Shown in pieces: positions 44,544 through 53,742 of a DNA stretch of 64,000 bases. The DNA is from Verrucomicrobiota bacterium (GTDB lineage Bacteria > Chlamydiota > Chlamydiia > Chlamydiales > Rhabdochlamydiaceae), in assembly GCA_018240065.1 (NCBI GenBank), contig JAFEGH010000009.1, positions 124,001 through 188,000 on the forward strand, written 5' to 3'. A program made the position numbers and the translations under genes. The notes under the pieces are model-generated. The model was not told the DNA's origin and searched no databases. It saw nothing but the letters and a program-made list of their open reading frames with translations. Every line of letters begins with the position of its first letter. Position 1 is the stretch's first letter.

Positions 44544-45518
44544 ATGATTCTCGCTGGTGACGTCGGAGGAACGAAGGTCAGGCTTGCTCTTTTCGAAGAG
44601 AAGGGAGGGATCAAATTTGTCGATGAGCAAAAGTTTGCAAGTCGGGAGTTTCCCGATTTAAGTACCTTGCTGAAAAAGTTTTTGGAAAACGAGAAAGGGA
44701 AAAAAATTTCCGTTGCGTGCTTTGGCGTGGCGGGGCCGGTAAAGGAAGGGAAATGCAAGGCGACAAATTTGCCATGGGAAATCTCCGCGAAGGTCCTTGA
44801 AAAGGATTTGAACATCCCTAAAGTTAACCTGATCAATGATCTGGAAGCGAATGCGTGGGGCTTGCGCTGTTTGTCTCCGGAAGAATTTTACACGATCAAT
44901 GGCGGAGTGGAATCCATTGGCAACCAGGCGCTTGTTTCTGCTGGGACAGGGCTTGGAGAAGCGGGACTGTATTGGGATGGAAAGTCGCATCGTCCGTTTG
45001 CGTGCGAAGGAGGGCATTGTGATTTCGCACCTACGAACGATGAGGAAATCGATCTGCTGAACTATCTCATGAAATTGCACAAGCACGTCTCCTATGAACG
45101 GGTTCTTTCAGGGCCCGGGCTTTATCAGATCTATCGTTTTCTGATCGACACCAATAGAGAAAAGGAAGATCCCTCGATCGCAGCCCTGATGCAAGTATCG
45201 GAAGGGCCGCGAGTGATCACGGAAAAAGGAGGCAGCGGGGAGTGCAGGGCCTGTGCGAGGGCGTGCAGGATTTTTGTTGAGCTGTATGGATCCGAGGCAG
45301 GCAATATGGCTTTGAAGTTTTTCGCCATCGGCGGAGTGTTTATCGGAGGAGGCATCGCCCCCCATCTCCTTCCCTTTATTAAGGAAGGAAATTTCATCAA
45401 GACCTTCATCGACAAGGGAAGGCTCTCTTCCGTCCTCCTGCAAATTCCGGTTAAGCTGGTGTTGAACGAAAAGACGGCATTGCTGGGCGCGGCGCGATTT
45501 GCGCAGGAGAACCGATGA
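44544..45518 (+). CDS. glk: Glucokinase
   Basis: It phosphorylates glucose to glucose-6-phosphate with ATP. The 324-residue protein of the ASKHA fold has phosphate-1 motif LAGDVGGTKVRLALF, the adenosine-loop AGTGLGEAGL, the catalytic base in LINDLEANAWGL (Asp about 99) and the EGGHCDFAP substrate motif, as in E. coli-type Glk. The C-terminal part has the GGVFIGGGIAPHLL motif. The stop overlaps the ATG of the GH63 gene as ATGA, a coupling that suggests the kinase acts on glucose released by the hydrolase. Confidence 0.93.
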   Translation: MILAGDVGGTKVRLALFEEKGGIKFVDEQKFASREFPDLSTLLKKFLENEKGKKISVACFGVAGPVKEGKCKATNLPWEISAKVLEKDLNIPKVNLINDLEANAWGLRCLSPEEFYTINGGVESIGNQALVSAGTGLGEAGLYWDGKSHRPFACEGGHCDFAPTNDEEIDLLNYLMKLHKHVSYERVLSGPGLYQIYRFLIDTNREKEDPSIAALMQVSEGPRVITEKGGSGECRACARACRIFVELYGSEAGNMALKFFAIGGVFIGGGIAPHLLPFIKEGNFIKTFIDKGRLSSVLLQIPVKLVLNEKTALLGAARFAQENR

Positions 45519-48166
45519 ACGAAGAAGCGCGCAGAATGAAGCAGGTCGACAGCGGGCCGGTATCTGCATGGCGCAAGTGGGGGCCGTATGTCTCGGAAAG
45601 GGCGTGGGCAAGCGTGCGCGAAGACTACAGCCCGAACGGGGATGCCTGGGGTTATTTTCCTTTCGACATCGCCCATCAGAAAGCCTACAGGTGGGGCGAA
45701 GATGCGATAGCAGGATGGTGCGACAGGTATCAGATTTTAACTTTCGCGCCGGCATTCTGGAACGGGAAAGATCCGATTCTCAAAGAGAGGCTGTTCGGAT
45801 TGAACGCCTGGGAAGGAAACCATGGCGAAGATGTGAAGGAGTACTATTATTATCTCGATGGGACCCCGACCCATTCCTACATGAAATACCTCTACAAATA
45901 TCCACAGGAAGAATTTCCCTATCAAAAATTAAGAGAGGAAAACAGGCGCAGGACAGCCCTGGATCCCGAGTACGAGCTGATCGAGACGGGCGTATTCGAT
46001 CAGAGCCGTTACTTCGATATCTTCATCGAGTACGCAAAAGACACTTCGGAAGATGTCTGCATCAAGATCGAAGCGTTCAACCGCAGCGATCGAGCAGCGC
46101 CGCTGCATATTCTTGCGCAGCTGTGGTTCCGCAACACTTGGGGCTGGGGAGAGGCGCGCGCGATGCCTCCGCGCATCACTCCGGGGCCAAAGAAAGAATG
46201 CGATCATTGCCTGATTGCCGACGAGGACATGATGGCTCCCCCAAAAAACCTGGGCTTTGAATATCGGCTGGGAAAGCGCTATCTCTTTGGCCCCAAAGGA
46301 GGCGAGCTTCTGTTCACCGACAACGAGACGCATGAGATGGGGCGCGAACTCCCAGACCACTACTATAAGGATGGGTTCAATCGATATGTGATCCAAAAGG
46401 AGAAAACGGTCAATCCTGCGAAGACAGGCTCAAAGGCGTGTCTGCATTATACTTTTGATGAGGTCCCTGCAAAAAAATCGGTCGTTCTTCACTTACGTCT
46501 GACAGATCGCGTTTTAAAAGATCCGTTGAAAGACGTCGAAAAGATCATCGCTCAACGAAAAAAAGAAGCCGATCATTTTTACGAAGCGATCCATCCCAAA
46601 AAAGCTTCAGACGAAGAGAAAATGATCCAGCGCCAGGCGTTCGCCGGGATGCTTTGGAACAAACAGATCTATCTCTTCGATGTCAATTTATGGCTAAAAG
46701 GGGACAACCCCGCCTACCCTCCTCCGGCATCGCGCGAGCAGATCCGCAATCTCCACTGGCGCCATCTCAATTCGATGCGGATCCTGTCGATGCCGGACAA
46801 ATGGGAATACCCCTGGTTTGCATCATGGGATCAGGCGTTCCATTGCCTTGTCCTGGCCAAGATCGACATTGAACTGGCCAAGGAACAGCTTTGGCTCCTC
46901 CTCTTCGACCAGTTTCAGCATCCCAACGGTCAAATCCCCTCCTATGAATGGGAGTTCTCCGATCTTAATCCACCAGTGCAAGGTTGGGCTGCTTTGCGTC
47001 TGTATAATATGCAGAAAGAGAAAGACGGGAAAGGAGATCACGCCTTTCTGGAGCGGTGCTTTCATAAGCTGCTGATGAACTTTTCCTGGTGGGTGAACAA
47101 GGTCGATAGCTCGGGGAACAACGTTTTCGAGGGCGGTTTTTTGGGGATGGACAACATCAGCATCCTCGATCGTTCCCAGCGCCTGGCAGGCGGCATCAAA
47201 CTTCAACAATCTGACGGCACAGGCTGGATGGCTCTGTTTTGTCTGAACCTGATGAGGATTGCCCTTGAGCTATCGAAAGAAAATCGGGTCTATGAATCGC
47301 TCGCGACCAAGTTTTTTGAGCACTATGTCTACATCGGTCACGCGATGAAAAAGAGGGGAAGCCGCGATTACGAGTTGTGGAGCGACAAAGACGGATTCTT
47401 CTACGATGTGCTCACCTATCCGGATGGATCGTTCGCCAAATTCCGCGTCCGCTCGCTTGTAGGGATCATCCCCATGTACGCAACGGAGGTCCTCGAAGAA
47501 AAGGAATTGGACGAATTCCCCGAGTTCAAACAGAACTACAATTGGTTTTTGGAGAACCGCAAGGATTTGACAGAGCAATGCATCATTCGGCTCGAAAGGG
47601 GGGGGAAGAAGTTCTTTCTGATCACTTTGATGAACGAGGACCAGATGAAGTCAGTGCTTCGCTACATCTGGGATCCCGAGGAGTTCCGCTCCCCTTTTGG
47701 TCTGCGAAGCTTATCGAAATATCATCTCGAAAATCCCTTTGTTTTTGAGAACAAGAGGATCGGATACGAGCCTGCAGAATCGATTGATCGGATCAAAGGG
47801 GGAAATTCGAATTGGAGAGGGCCGATCTGGATCCAGACGAATTACATGCTGATCGATTCGCTCAAAAAAATGGCCAAAGTGGCGATGTCGGAATTTAAAG
47901 TCAGCGCCGATGGAGAAAAAGAGGTCGATCTGGAAGAGATGGCGGAATTTTTTGCGGACAGGATCATCTCTCTTTTCACGAAAAACCAAGAGGGATACCG
48001 CCCGTTTTTGGGAAGCTCATTCCCCTTCAATCAGGATCCGCATTGGAAAGATTACATCCATTTCTATGAGTATTACAATCCGGAGACAGGCAAAGGCCTC
48101 GGCGCCTCCCATCAGACAGGATGGAGCGCGCTCGTTGCCAATCTTATCTCCGAATTCCGAAAGTAA
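45515..48166 (+). CDS. Glycoside hydrolase family 63-like glucosidase
   Basis: The 883-residue protein has a beta-sandwich N-terminal part (FGLNAWEGNHGEDVKEYYYYL) and an (alpha/alpha)6 barrel with the GH63 motifs FASWDQAFHCLVLAKID (catalytic Asp), NSNWRGPIWIQTNYMLI and GLGASHQTGWSALVANLI (catalytic Glu region nearby). GH63 enzymes remove glucose from oligosaccharides; bacterial members act on alpha-glucosides or mannosylglycerate-type compounds. There is no signal peptide, so it is cytosolic. It begins inside the glk stop (ATGA) and ends 15 bp before the convergent NlpC gene. Confidence 0.82.
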   Translation: MNEEARRMKQVDSGPVSAWRKWGPYVSERAWASVREDYSPNGDAWGYFPFDIAHQKAYRWGEDAIAGWCDRYQILTFAPAFWNGKDPILKERLFGLNAWEGNHGEDVKEYYYYLDGTPTHSYMKYLYKYPQEEFPYQKLREENRRRTALDPEYELIETGVFDQSRYFDIFIEYAKDTSEDVCIKIEAFNRSDRAAPLHILAQLWFRNTWGWGEARAMPPRITPGPKKECDHCLIADEDMMAPPKNLGFEYRLGKRYLFGPKGGELLFTDNETHEMGRELPDHYYKDGFNRYVIQKEKTVNPAKTGSKACLHYTFDEVPAKKSVVLHLRLTDRVLKDPLKDVEKIIAQRKKEADHFYEAIHPKKASDEEKMIQRQAFAGMLWNKQIYLFDVNLWLKGDNPAYPPPASREQIRNLHWRHLNSMRILSMPDKWEYPWFASWDQAFHCLVLAKIDIELAKEQLWLLLFDQFQHPNGQIPSYEWEFSDLNPPVQGWAALRLYNMQKEKDGKGDHAFLERCFHKLLMNFSWWVNKVDSSGNNVFEGGFLGMDNISILDRSQRLAGGIKLQQSDGTGWMALFCLNLMRIALELSKENRVYESLATKFFEHYVYIGHAMKKRGSRDYELWSDKDGFFYDVLTYPDGSFAKFRVRSLVGIIPMYATEVLEEKELDEFPEFKQNYNWFLENRKDLTEQCIIRLERGGKKFFLITLMNEDQMKSVLRYIWDPEEFRSPFGLRSLSKYHLENPFVFENKRIGYEPAESIDRIKGGNSNWRGPIWIQTNYMLIDSLKKMAKVAMSEFKVSADGEKEVDLEEMAEFFADRIISLFTKNQEGYRPFLGSSFPFNQDPHWKDYIHFYEYYNPETGKGLGASHQTGWSALVANLISEFRK

Positions 48167-48181
48167 TCGTTCAATCGTATT

Positions 48182-49006
48182 TCAGAGATGCAAATTGTCA
48201 GGATGCCACCGTCTCACGACAAAACGGGGGCCTTCAGTAGATGCCCAGTTGTCCACAGGTTTCCTTTCTTTCATGATGCCCATGATCCTCTCAGTGGAGT
48301 TCAGAGTTACAACGCCCTCGGGCAACCTACTTTCAATTGTCGATTTTCCATCCAGAACGCAGACGACATGGCCGGCCCAGACGATGAGGTCGAGATCCTC
48401 GAGTTTATCGACAATTTGATCTGCATTCATCCCTTCCACGCTGACGGGATCTCCCAGTTTTAAAAGGGAGGAGGTATTGCGCGGAGTCCATCCATTTGTC
48501 GCATAATGCAAAAAGCCGGAACAGTCGACTCCCTTGAGGCGCCATGTGTCCTGGAGATGCGGGGCAGCTTCCTGTAAAGCTGATTTACAGGGGTAGAGAT
48601 GAGGGAGCAAATCGATGCCTTGCGGCCAGTTGCCTCCCCAGATATAACGGGTTCCTTCCATCCGCTTCATCGTTTTGAGGATCTCAGGCATAGAGGGGAG
48701 CTGAATCTTTCGAGGAGGAGGGGGCTGGTCGGTCATACTGACGAATCGCTCATCGATGTAATAGTTTCCTTGATAGGCATATTCATCTGTCTGGATGCGC
48801 CAGATCGAGGATTTCGCGACCTGTTCCAGCATTTTGATTTTGGTGTCTGGGAACAAGACTGTCTCGACTGTCCTCATCAGGCCCTGCTGGTCGAGGAGAA
48901 GCGAGCTTCCATCGGCTCCTCCGAAACAGGAGGCCAATTCAGGAGTGTTGAAAACGGGTGTAGGTGAGCGAGCGATTGCGTAACGGGTTAAAATTGCTTG
49001 AGCCAT
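48182..49006 (-). CDS. NlpC/P60-family peptidoglycan endopeptidase
   Basis: The protein has 274 residues. The N-terminal two thirds contain SH3-like strands (SSIWRIQTDEYAYQGNYYIDERFVSM), and the NlpC/P60 domain has the catalytic cysteine in KGVDCSGFLHYATNG, the histidine in VWAGHVVCVLDGK and a later polar residue after STIESR. The family cleaves peptide cross-links. C. trachomatis NlpC (CT127) has the same size and is used at division. No signal peptide is obvious, as in the chlamydial protein. ATG 49006 has GGAAGGA upstream; the frame to 49045 is not needed. Confidence 0.83.
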   Translation of the reverse strand: MAQAILTRYAIARSPTPVFNTPELASCFGGADGSSLLLDQQGLMRTVETVLFPDTKIKMLEQVAKSSIWRIQTDEYAYQGNYYIDERFVSMTDQPPPPRKIQLPSMPEILKTMKRMEGTRYIWGGNWPQGIDLLPHLYPCKSALQEAAPHLQDTWRLKGVDCSGFLHYATNGWTPRNTSSLLKLGDPVSVEGMNADQIVDKLEDLDLIVWAGHVVCVLDGKSTIESRLPEGVVTLNSTERIMGIMKERKPVDNWASTEGPRFVVRRWHPDNLHL

Positions 49007-49410
49007 AGTTCCTTCCGAAATTCCATGTATAGAGGGTGTCGGCATGCGAGTAAAAATGCTTTTTTTTGGTCTTTATTTACTCGTTTATTCAGCATTTCTT
49101 TTGGCCTGCTTTTAAAGGATGCCTTGCAAAATGCTGAAAAAATGACTAAAAAAATCTCTAAAAATCATCTTCAAATCGAATGCCAATATATCCTAACCAC
49201 TTCAAAACTTGGATTTCGATTGCCCTAACGCGCCGCGATTCAATGCTCTTAAGTGAGCCCATATTGCTAATATTGGGTCGCTTGCGATCATTGAATCCCT
49301 CCAGCTTTCCCGTTGCCCAAAAAACCAAGTTTCGAAGTGGTTTGGGTATACAACCATAGACAAAACGGGTTCATTGTTATAAAGTAGCGCTCACCAACAG
49401 GAGGAATCAA
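49007..49410. other. Gene-free stretch holding a long repeat copy and the oppA leader
   Basis: About 400 bases without a gene. The long palindromic repeat occupies 49187-49350. Downstream, TTATAAAG near 49378 could be a -10 box for oppA. The first 180 bases are A/T-rich, without a recognised feature. Confidence 0.5.
49187..49350. mobile_element. Long copy (about 164 bp) of the dispersed palindromic repeat, MITE-like
   Basis: The left end TATATCCTAACCACTTCAAA and the right end, reverse-complemented TATACCCAAACCACTTCGAA, are inverted repeats of about 28 bases. The interior has nested inverted pairs, GATTCAATG with CATTGAATC and GCCCATATT with AATATTGGGT, so the whole unit folds as a long hairpin. 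It shares CGATCATTGAAT with the copy at 31855. Confidence 0.8.
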
Positions 49411-51039
49411 GTGAGCCGCTTTCTGACTTTTTTTATGGCCCCAATTTTGGCTGTGATCGGTTTTGGATGTCAATCATCCTCTCAAAAAATGAATGGAGAA
49501 GTTGCGTCCCGTCCCGTAAAAATCAATATTGGCGACGAGCCGCAGACGCTCGACCCTCGGAAAGCGCGCGACTTAAAGTGTCAGACGATCTCGCGAATGC
49601 TCTTCGAAGGGCTCTCGAGAGTTAACAGAGATGAAAAAGCGGAGCTTGCCATTGCAGACAGCGTCGAAATTTCTTCCGATTTGAAGACCTACACATTCCG
49701 TTTGAAAGATACCGTATGGTCCAATGGCGATGCTTTGACAGCTTCCGACTTTGCCTATGCATGGAAAAAAATTCTCTCTCCCGATTTTCCTTCCGATATC
49801 GCATTTCATCTTTATGTGATCAAAAATGCAAAAGCCGCTAAAGACGGTGCAGTTGGAATCGATAAAATCGGAGTTTTTGCCCCGGATGAAAAAACGCTTG
49901 TCGTCCAGCTCGAAAATCCCACACCCTATTTTCTGGACCTGGTCGCCTTCCCCGCTTTTTTTCCGGTCAATCAGAAGGTCGACGAAACAAATCCTGCTTG
50001 GGCTCAGAACGCCTCAACATATGTCGGAAACGGCCCCTTTCTTCTGGTTGACTGGAAACATCAGGATCATCTGGAAATGAAGAAGAACGGCAAGTATTGG
50101 GACGCCTCTCAGGTCAAGATCGCAGCTCTTGAGCTGGCGATGCTTCAGGAAGAGACCGAGCTGAAAATGTTCGAGAAAAAGGACCTCGACTGGGCAGGCT
50201 CTCCCCTTTCCACCCTGCCAGTCGACGCCCTCAAGACGCTCCGGAAAGACAATAACTTGAACACAAAAGAACTCTTGGGAACATACTTCATCCGGATGAA
50301 TACCGAGCGTGCGCCATTCGACCATCCTTCGATGAGGAAAGCTTTTGCGCTGGCGATGAATCGCAAGGCGATCGTCGATCATGTGACGCAGGGGAATCAG
50401 ATCCCTGCGACAGGACTTGTCCCGATTTCTCTGGGGTTGCAGAAGGAGCCCTATTTTCAGGATGCCGATCAAGAGAGGGCTAAAAAGTTATTTGCCGAAG
50501 CGCTATATGACAGGAAACTGTCAAAGGATCAACTTCCCGAGATCGTTCTGATGTACCGGGCGGGAGAGCGCAATCATTTGATCGCCCAGGCTGTGCAGCA
50601 GCAATGGTTTGAGGCTTTCGGAATACGCGTCAAGCTGGAGGCGATCGAAGGAAAAGTCTATTTCGATCGGATTTCCAAGCAGGATTTTCACATGGCGTCG
50701 GGATCCTGGATTGCCGATTTCGCCGATCCGATCAACTTTTTGGAAGTCTTCAAATATAAAAAGGGGGGATCCAACAATACCCTCTGGGAAAATCCCCGCT
50801 TCGCCGCGCTTCTGGACCAGTCAATGCAGACCGCCAACCCCGCCGAAAGGAGCGAAATTCTTGGCAGGAGCGAACAAATTATGATTGAAGAGATGCCGAT
50901 TATTCCCGTTTTTTATTATACCATGTTATATGTCAATCAACCTGGCTTGAAGGGTGTGGTGCTGTCCTCGATGGGACAGATCGACTTTAAGTGGGCGTCA
51001 ATCGACGATAAAGCGGTTGCTCAAGGGGATGCAAGATGA
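49411..51039 (+). CDS. oppA: Oligopeptide-binding lipoprotein (ABC transporter, SBP family 5)
   Basis: It is the substrate-binding protein of an Opp/Dpp-type peptide importer. The 542-residue protein has a lipoprotein signal with lipobox GFGC (Cys about 20), then the family 5 start INIGDEPQTLDPRKARD, TYTFRLKDTVWSNGDALTASDFAYAWK and NGPFLLVDWKH. The start is GTG 49411 with AGGAGG six bases upstream. The permease and ATPase genes are not in the window. The TGA stop overlaps the ATG of the next gene, so the small secreted proteins that follow are coupled to it. Confidence 0.92.
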   Translation: MSRFLTFFMAPILAVIGFGCQSSSQKMNGEVASRPVKINIGDEPQTLDPRKARDLKCQTISRMLFEGLSRVNRDEKAELAIADSVEISSDLKTYTFRLKDTVWSNGDALTASDFAYAWKKILSPDFPSDIAFHLYVIKNAKAAKDGAVGIDKIGVFAPDEKTLVVQLENPTPYFLDLVAFPAFFPVNQKVDETNPAWAQNASTYVGNGPFLLVDWKHQDHLEMKKNGKYWDASQVKIAALELAMLQEETELKMFEKKDLDWAGSPLSTLPVDALKTLRKDNNLNTKELLGTYFIRMNTERAPFDHPSMRKAFALAMNRKAIVDHVTQGNQIPATGLVPISLGLQKEPYFQDADQERAKKLFAEALYDRKLSKDQLPEIVLMYRAGERNHLIAQAVQQQWFEAFGIRVKLEAIEGKVYFDRISKQDFHMASGSWIADFADPINFLEVFKYKKGGSNNTLWENPRFAALLDQSMQTANPAERSEILGRSEQIMIEEMPIIPVFYYTMLYVNQPGLKGVVLSSMGQIDFKWASIDDKAVAQGDAR

Positions 51040-51410
51040 AAAAGTTCTGGAGTGTTATTGCGTCAGTCATCATTTGCCTGCAAGGGACGGCATGGGCCAA
51101 TTCGGTAAGTCTTTTCAATGATTCGGAGTATACCTTAAAGGCCGTCATTTATGACGCCAACGGAACCCTGCTTGGAGAATTTGTGATGAATCCGCGCGAC
51201 GCTACCGATTGGAGCGACAATGACATGAATTTCGGCACAGAAACGCAGTATTCATCCCAGATTCCTTATACAGTCAACTGGAGCTGCATGAGCGGCAACC
51301 CTTACGGATCCTGCAATAACGTGGCGTCCGGGTCTGTGGTCACTGCGCAGAGCTGCGGCGGAGCGCAAGAGTGCCAGCAGCAGCAAGATCAACAGGGCGA
51401 TGGATATTGA
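51036..51410 (+). CDS. Small secreted protein, first of a tandem paralogue pair
   Basis: The 124-residue protein has a signal peptide (VIASVIICLQGTAWA, cleavage near residue 22). The mature part has the pattern shared with the next gene: NDSEYTLKAVIYDANGTLLGEF, then IPYTVNWSCMSGNPYGSC and SGSVVTAQSCGGAQEC. It has four or more cysteines, likely in disulphides, and a Gln-rich tail. I do not recognise the family. It begins inside the oppA stop (ATGA), so it is probably made with OppA. A role in the periplasm or envelope is likely from the signal alone. Confidence 0.7.
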   Translation: MKKFWSVIASVIICLQGTAWANSVSLFNDSEYTLKAVIYDANGTLLGEFVMNPRDATDWSDNDMNFGTETQYSSQIPYTVNWSCMSGNPYGSCNNVASGSVVTAQSCGGAQECQQQQDQQGDGY

Positions 51411-51430
51411 TCCTTAAAATTGGGGGGAAA

Positions 51431-51883
51431 ATGACGTTCCAAAGGTGGGTGTTTTTGGTTCTGGGGTTGGTTTTTTCTCCATACCTGTTATTTGCCGGTA
51501 CAGTGCGGCTGATCAATAACTCTCCTTATGACTTAAGAGTTGTCATTCGAGGCAGCGATGGATCCTTTTTAGGCGAGGTCGTCGTCAAAGCGCAAAAGGA
51601 AACCGTCTGGACAGACACTTACGGCCAATATGGAATGTACGGAGGCGCAAACCCGAGCAGCAACGAAAATATCCGCTCGAAGACACCGTATACGACGCTC
51701 TGGTATTGTCTCGACGGGTCTGATTACGCTGTCTGCGACACCGTTTCAACAGGAGCTGTCGTCACAGCCCAGGGATGTTTGGGCGCGCGTATGTGCAAGC
51801 CAAAGAAAACTGAAAGGTATCCCTCTCAGCCTGAGGGGCATTACCTTTATCAGGAGCCCAAGACTCCGCCTCTTGGCCAATAG
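51431..51883 (+). CDS. Small secreted protein, second of the paralogue pair
   Basis: The protein has 150 residues from ATG 51431 (run of G's a few bases upstream), 20 bp after the first paralogue; the frame from 51371 overlaps that gene and is not real. A signal peptide (FLVLGLVFSPYLLFAG) is followed by the shared core INNSPYDLRVVIRGSDGSFLGEV, TPYTTLWYCLDGSDYAVC and STGAVVTAQGCLGARMC, with the same cysteine spacing. The C-terminus differs: it is Pro/Lys-rich (YPSQPEGHYLYQEPKTPP). Tandem duplication with diverged tails suggests two versions of one job. Confidence 0.7.
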   Translation: MTFQRWVFLVLGLVFSPYLLFAGTVRLINNSPYDLRVVIRGSDGSFLGEVVVKAQKETVWTDTYGQYGMYGGANPSSNENIRSKTPYTTLWYCLDGSDYAVCDTVSTGAVVTAQGCLGARMCKPKKTERYPSQPEGHYLYQEPKTPPLGQ

Positions 51884-51905
51884 AGTTTCATGAAGCCTGT
51901 TCGAA

Positions 51906-52496
51906 TTATACCAGGATGATCTCATCGAGCGGCACGTCGTGAGCCTCTCTTGGAAGGATTCCTTCGAAAAACTGCTCTTTGTATCCGAGTCCGATGGTCC
52001 TCAACGGGACAGGGATCAATTTTATTTTCTCCAGAAGCCTATCGTAATGACCTTTTCCGTAGCCGATTCTTTGCCGCATCGCATCGAACCCGAGGCCTGG
52101 AACCAGGATGCAGTCAATCTGCGCGATAGCGATGGAATCGCATTGAGATGGATCGGGCTCCCATAATTGCCATTTGCCCTGAATAAGTTCTTTATCCGGC
52201 GCGCTGACTTTATAGATTTGAAGGGAATCCCCTTCCACCCTGGGAAGGCGCAGTCTCCCTTCTTGAGATAGGATCGAGTTGAGATGTTCCGTTTCAATTT
52301 CATCGGAAATACTGTGAAAAGAAAGAATGGAGCGGTAGCGGGCCAGTTTTGGGAGCAAAGAGGAGATCAGCGCGCCACGCGCCTGTTCTTTTCGCAGAAG
52401 AGGGATAGACGCCCTCCTGTTCTTGAGGAGGAGGCGCGCCTCTTTTTTTTCTTTAATGAATGGAATCATTAGCGAGGAGGGGTTTTCCTTTTTCAT
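51906..52496 (-). CDS. ygfA: 5-formyltetrahydrofolate cyclo-ligase
   Basis: It returns 5-formyl-THF to the folate pool as 5,10-methenyl-THF, using ATP. The 196-residue protein has the family motif VPGLGFDAMRQRIGYGKGHYDRLL near residues 132-155 and the ATP/substrate residues in KNRRASIP near the start. ATG 52496 has AGAAGG six bases upstream and overlaps the preceding MORN gene by 44 bp; ATG 52469 is the alternative. It follows the MORN/GspM/GspL block, as ygfA (CT649) does in C. trachomatis. Confidence 0.93.
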   Translation of the reverse strand: MKKENPSSLMIPFIKEKKEARLLLKNRRASIPLLRKEQARGALISSLLPKLARYRSILSFHSISDEIETEHLNSILSQEGRLRLPRVEGDSLQIYKVSAPDKELIQGKWQLWEPDPSQCDSIAIAQIDCILVPGLGFDAMRQRIGYGKGHYDRLLEKIKLIPVPLRTIGLGYKEQFFEGILPREAHDVPLDEIILV

Positions 52497-53742
52497 AGGA
52501 GACCTTCTTCATAAAGATGCCATCGCTGGTGTAGAGCGAGGCGATGCCTTTGCCGGATTCCACTTTCGTCACGGCCTTCTTGTCCCCTTTTTTGTAATAG
52601 CTTCCTTTGACAAGAAGATCATTCTCATATTCTTCGACCATCATCAGGTCGCCGCTTTTGTACCAGGCAAAAGAGGTTCCCTGTTTTTTGTTGTTGTTGA
52701 TCTCTCTTTGGCTTTCCATTTGGCCGTTCTTGTACCAGGTTTTGACCTGGCCCTGAATTTTATCGTCGGACCAGTGCACAAAGAGTTTTGGTTTAGGCTT
52801 TTCAGATTTATCGGTCGGAAAATATTCCCACTCTTCCCCATTCTTCTTTCCGTCTTTGACGACGTAAGTGCAATGCAGGGCTCCGTTGGGATGGAAAAAT
52901 TGCATTTCCCCTTCGGTAATGCCGTTTGCAATGTTAAAGAGGGCTTGTAGATTGCCGTCTTTGAACTGGGCCTGCTTTCCCTTCCAGCCTTTCACTTGTG
53001 CAACACAATTTCCTGCGGGATCAAAATACGAGGCGGTTGCCAATCTTCCATGTTCAAAGAACTCCTCGGATTTCAGACGATCCGAGGTCCAATAGGCTAC
53101 GGCCCTGCCTTCTTTTTCACCTTTGATGTAGGCGATCTCTTCGATCAAATTGCCATTCTCGTCAAAAGTCTGTGCGATGCCATGTATGTCTCCATTTTCA
53201 TAGGGGATCGACTTTTGCAGCTTGCCGCTTGGGAAATAGTAAAGCGCCGGATTGTGGAGGACGCCTTTCTCGTAGTTGAATTGAGCGACCAGGATGCCCT
53301 GGTCATCCCAAACTTTGCACGGCCCCTGGAAGACCCAAGTGGCCTGGGCCAGTTCGTGGATATCGGCGACGCCTTCGATCAATTTGGCTTCGATCTTCTG
53401 CTTTCCATTTGAGAACCACTCTCGGAATACCCCATGGGCCCTGCCATCGACGACTTCAAGATATTGCCAAAGCCCGCCGTTTTCATGGTAGCTGGTGATC
53501 TTGGACGTGCTCTGGCCGGAGCTGTTGCGGCCGTAGACGCGCAGCACCTTCTGATAGGGTTGCGGCTCCATGAAATCGGTCGCTTGATAAGAGGAGAGCC
53601 GTTCTTTATTGCTGATGGTTTCTGTGAATCCATTGCGGTCGATGATCTGCATGCTGACGATCGCATCGCTTTTATTGGATGGGTTCTTTGAGGAGCAGCT
53701 GCAAAGGAGCGCGAGGGCAAGGATTAGGAAAATTCTATTCAT
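52453..53742 (-). CDS. Lipoprotein with MORN-type repeats
   Basis: The 429-residue protein has a lipoprotein signal (LALALLCSCSS, lipobox LCSC, Cys about 16) followed by many MORN-2-like units of about 22 residues, each with a pattern like G-xx-YYPSGKLQKSIPYENG or WYKNGQMESQREINNNKKQG. MORN proteins bind lipids or act as scaffolds; the set here would face the periplasm. It starts inside the stop of the GspM-like gene (ATGA). Confidence 0.82.
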   Translation of the reverse strand: MNRIFLILALALLCSCSSKNPSNKSDAIVSMQIIDRNGFTETISNKERLSSYQATDFMEPQPYQKVLRVYGRNSSGQSTSKITSYHENGGLWQYLEVVDGRAHGVFREWFSNGKQKIEAKLIEGVADIHELAQATWVFQGPCKVWDDQGILVAQFNYEKGVLHNPALYYFPSGKLQKSIPYENGDIHGIAQTFDENGNLIEEIAYIKGEKEGRAVAYWTSDRLKSEEFFEHGRLATASYFDPAGNCVAQVKGWKGKQAQFKDGNLQALFNIANGITEGEMQFFHPNGALHCTYVVKDGKKNGEEWEYFPTDKSEKPKPKLFVHWSDDKIQGQVKTWYKNGQMESQREINNNKKQGTSFAWYKSGDLMMVEEYENDLLVKGSYYKKGDKKAVTKVESGKGIASLYTSDGIFMKKVSYEKGKPLLANDSIH

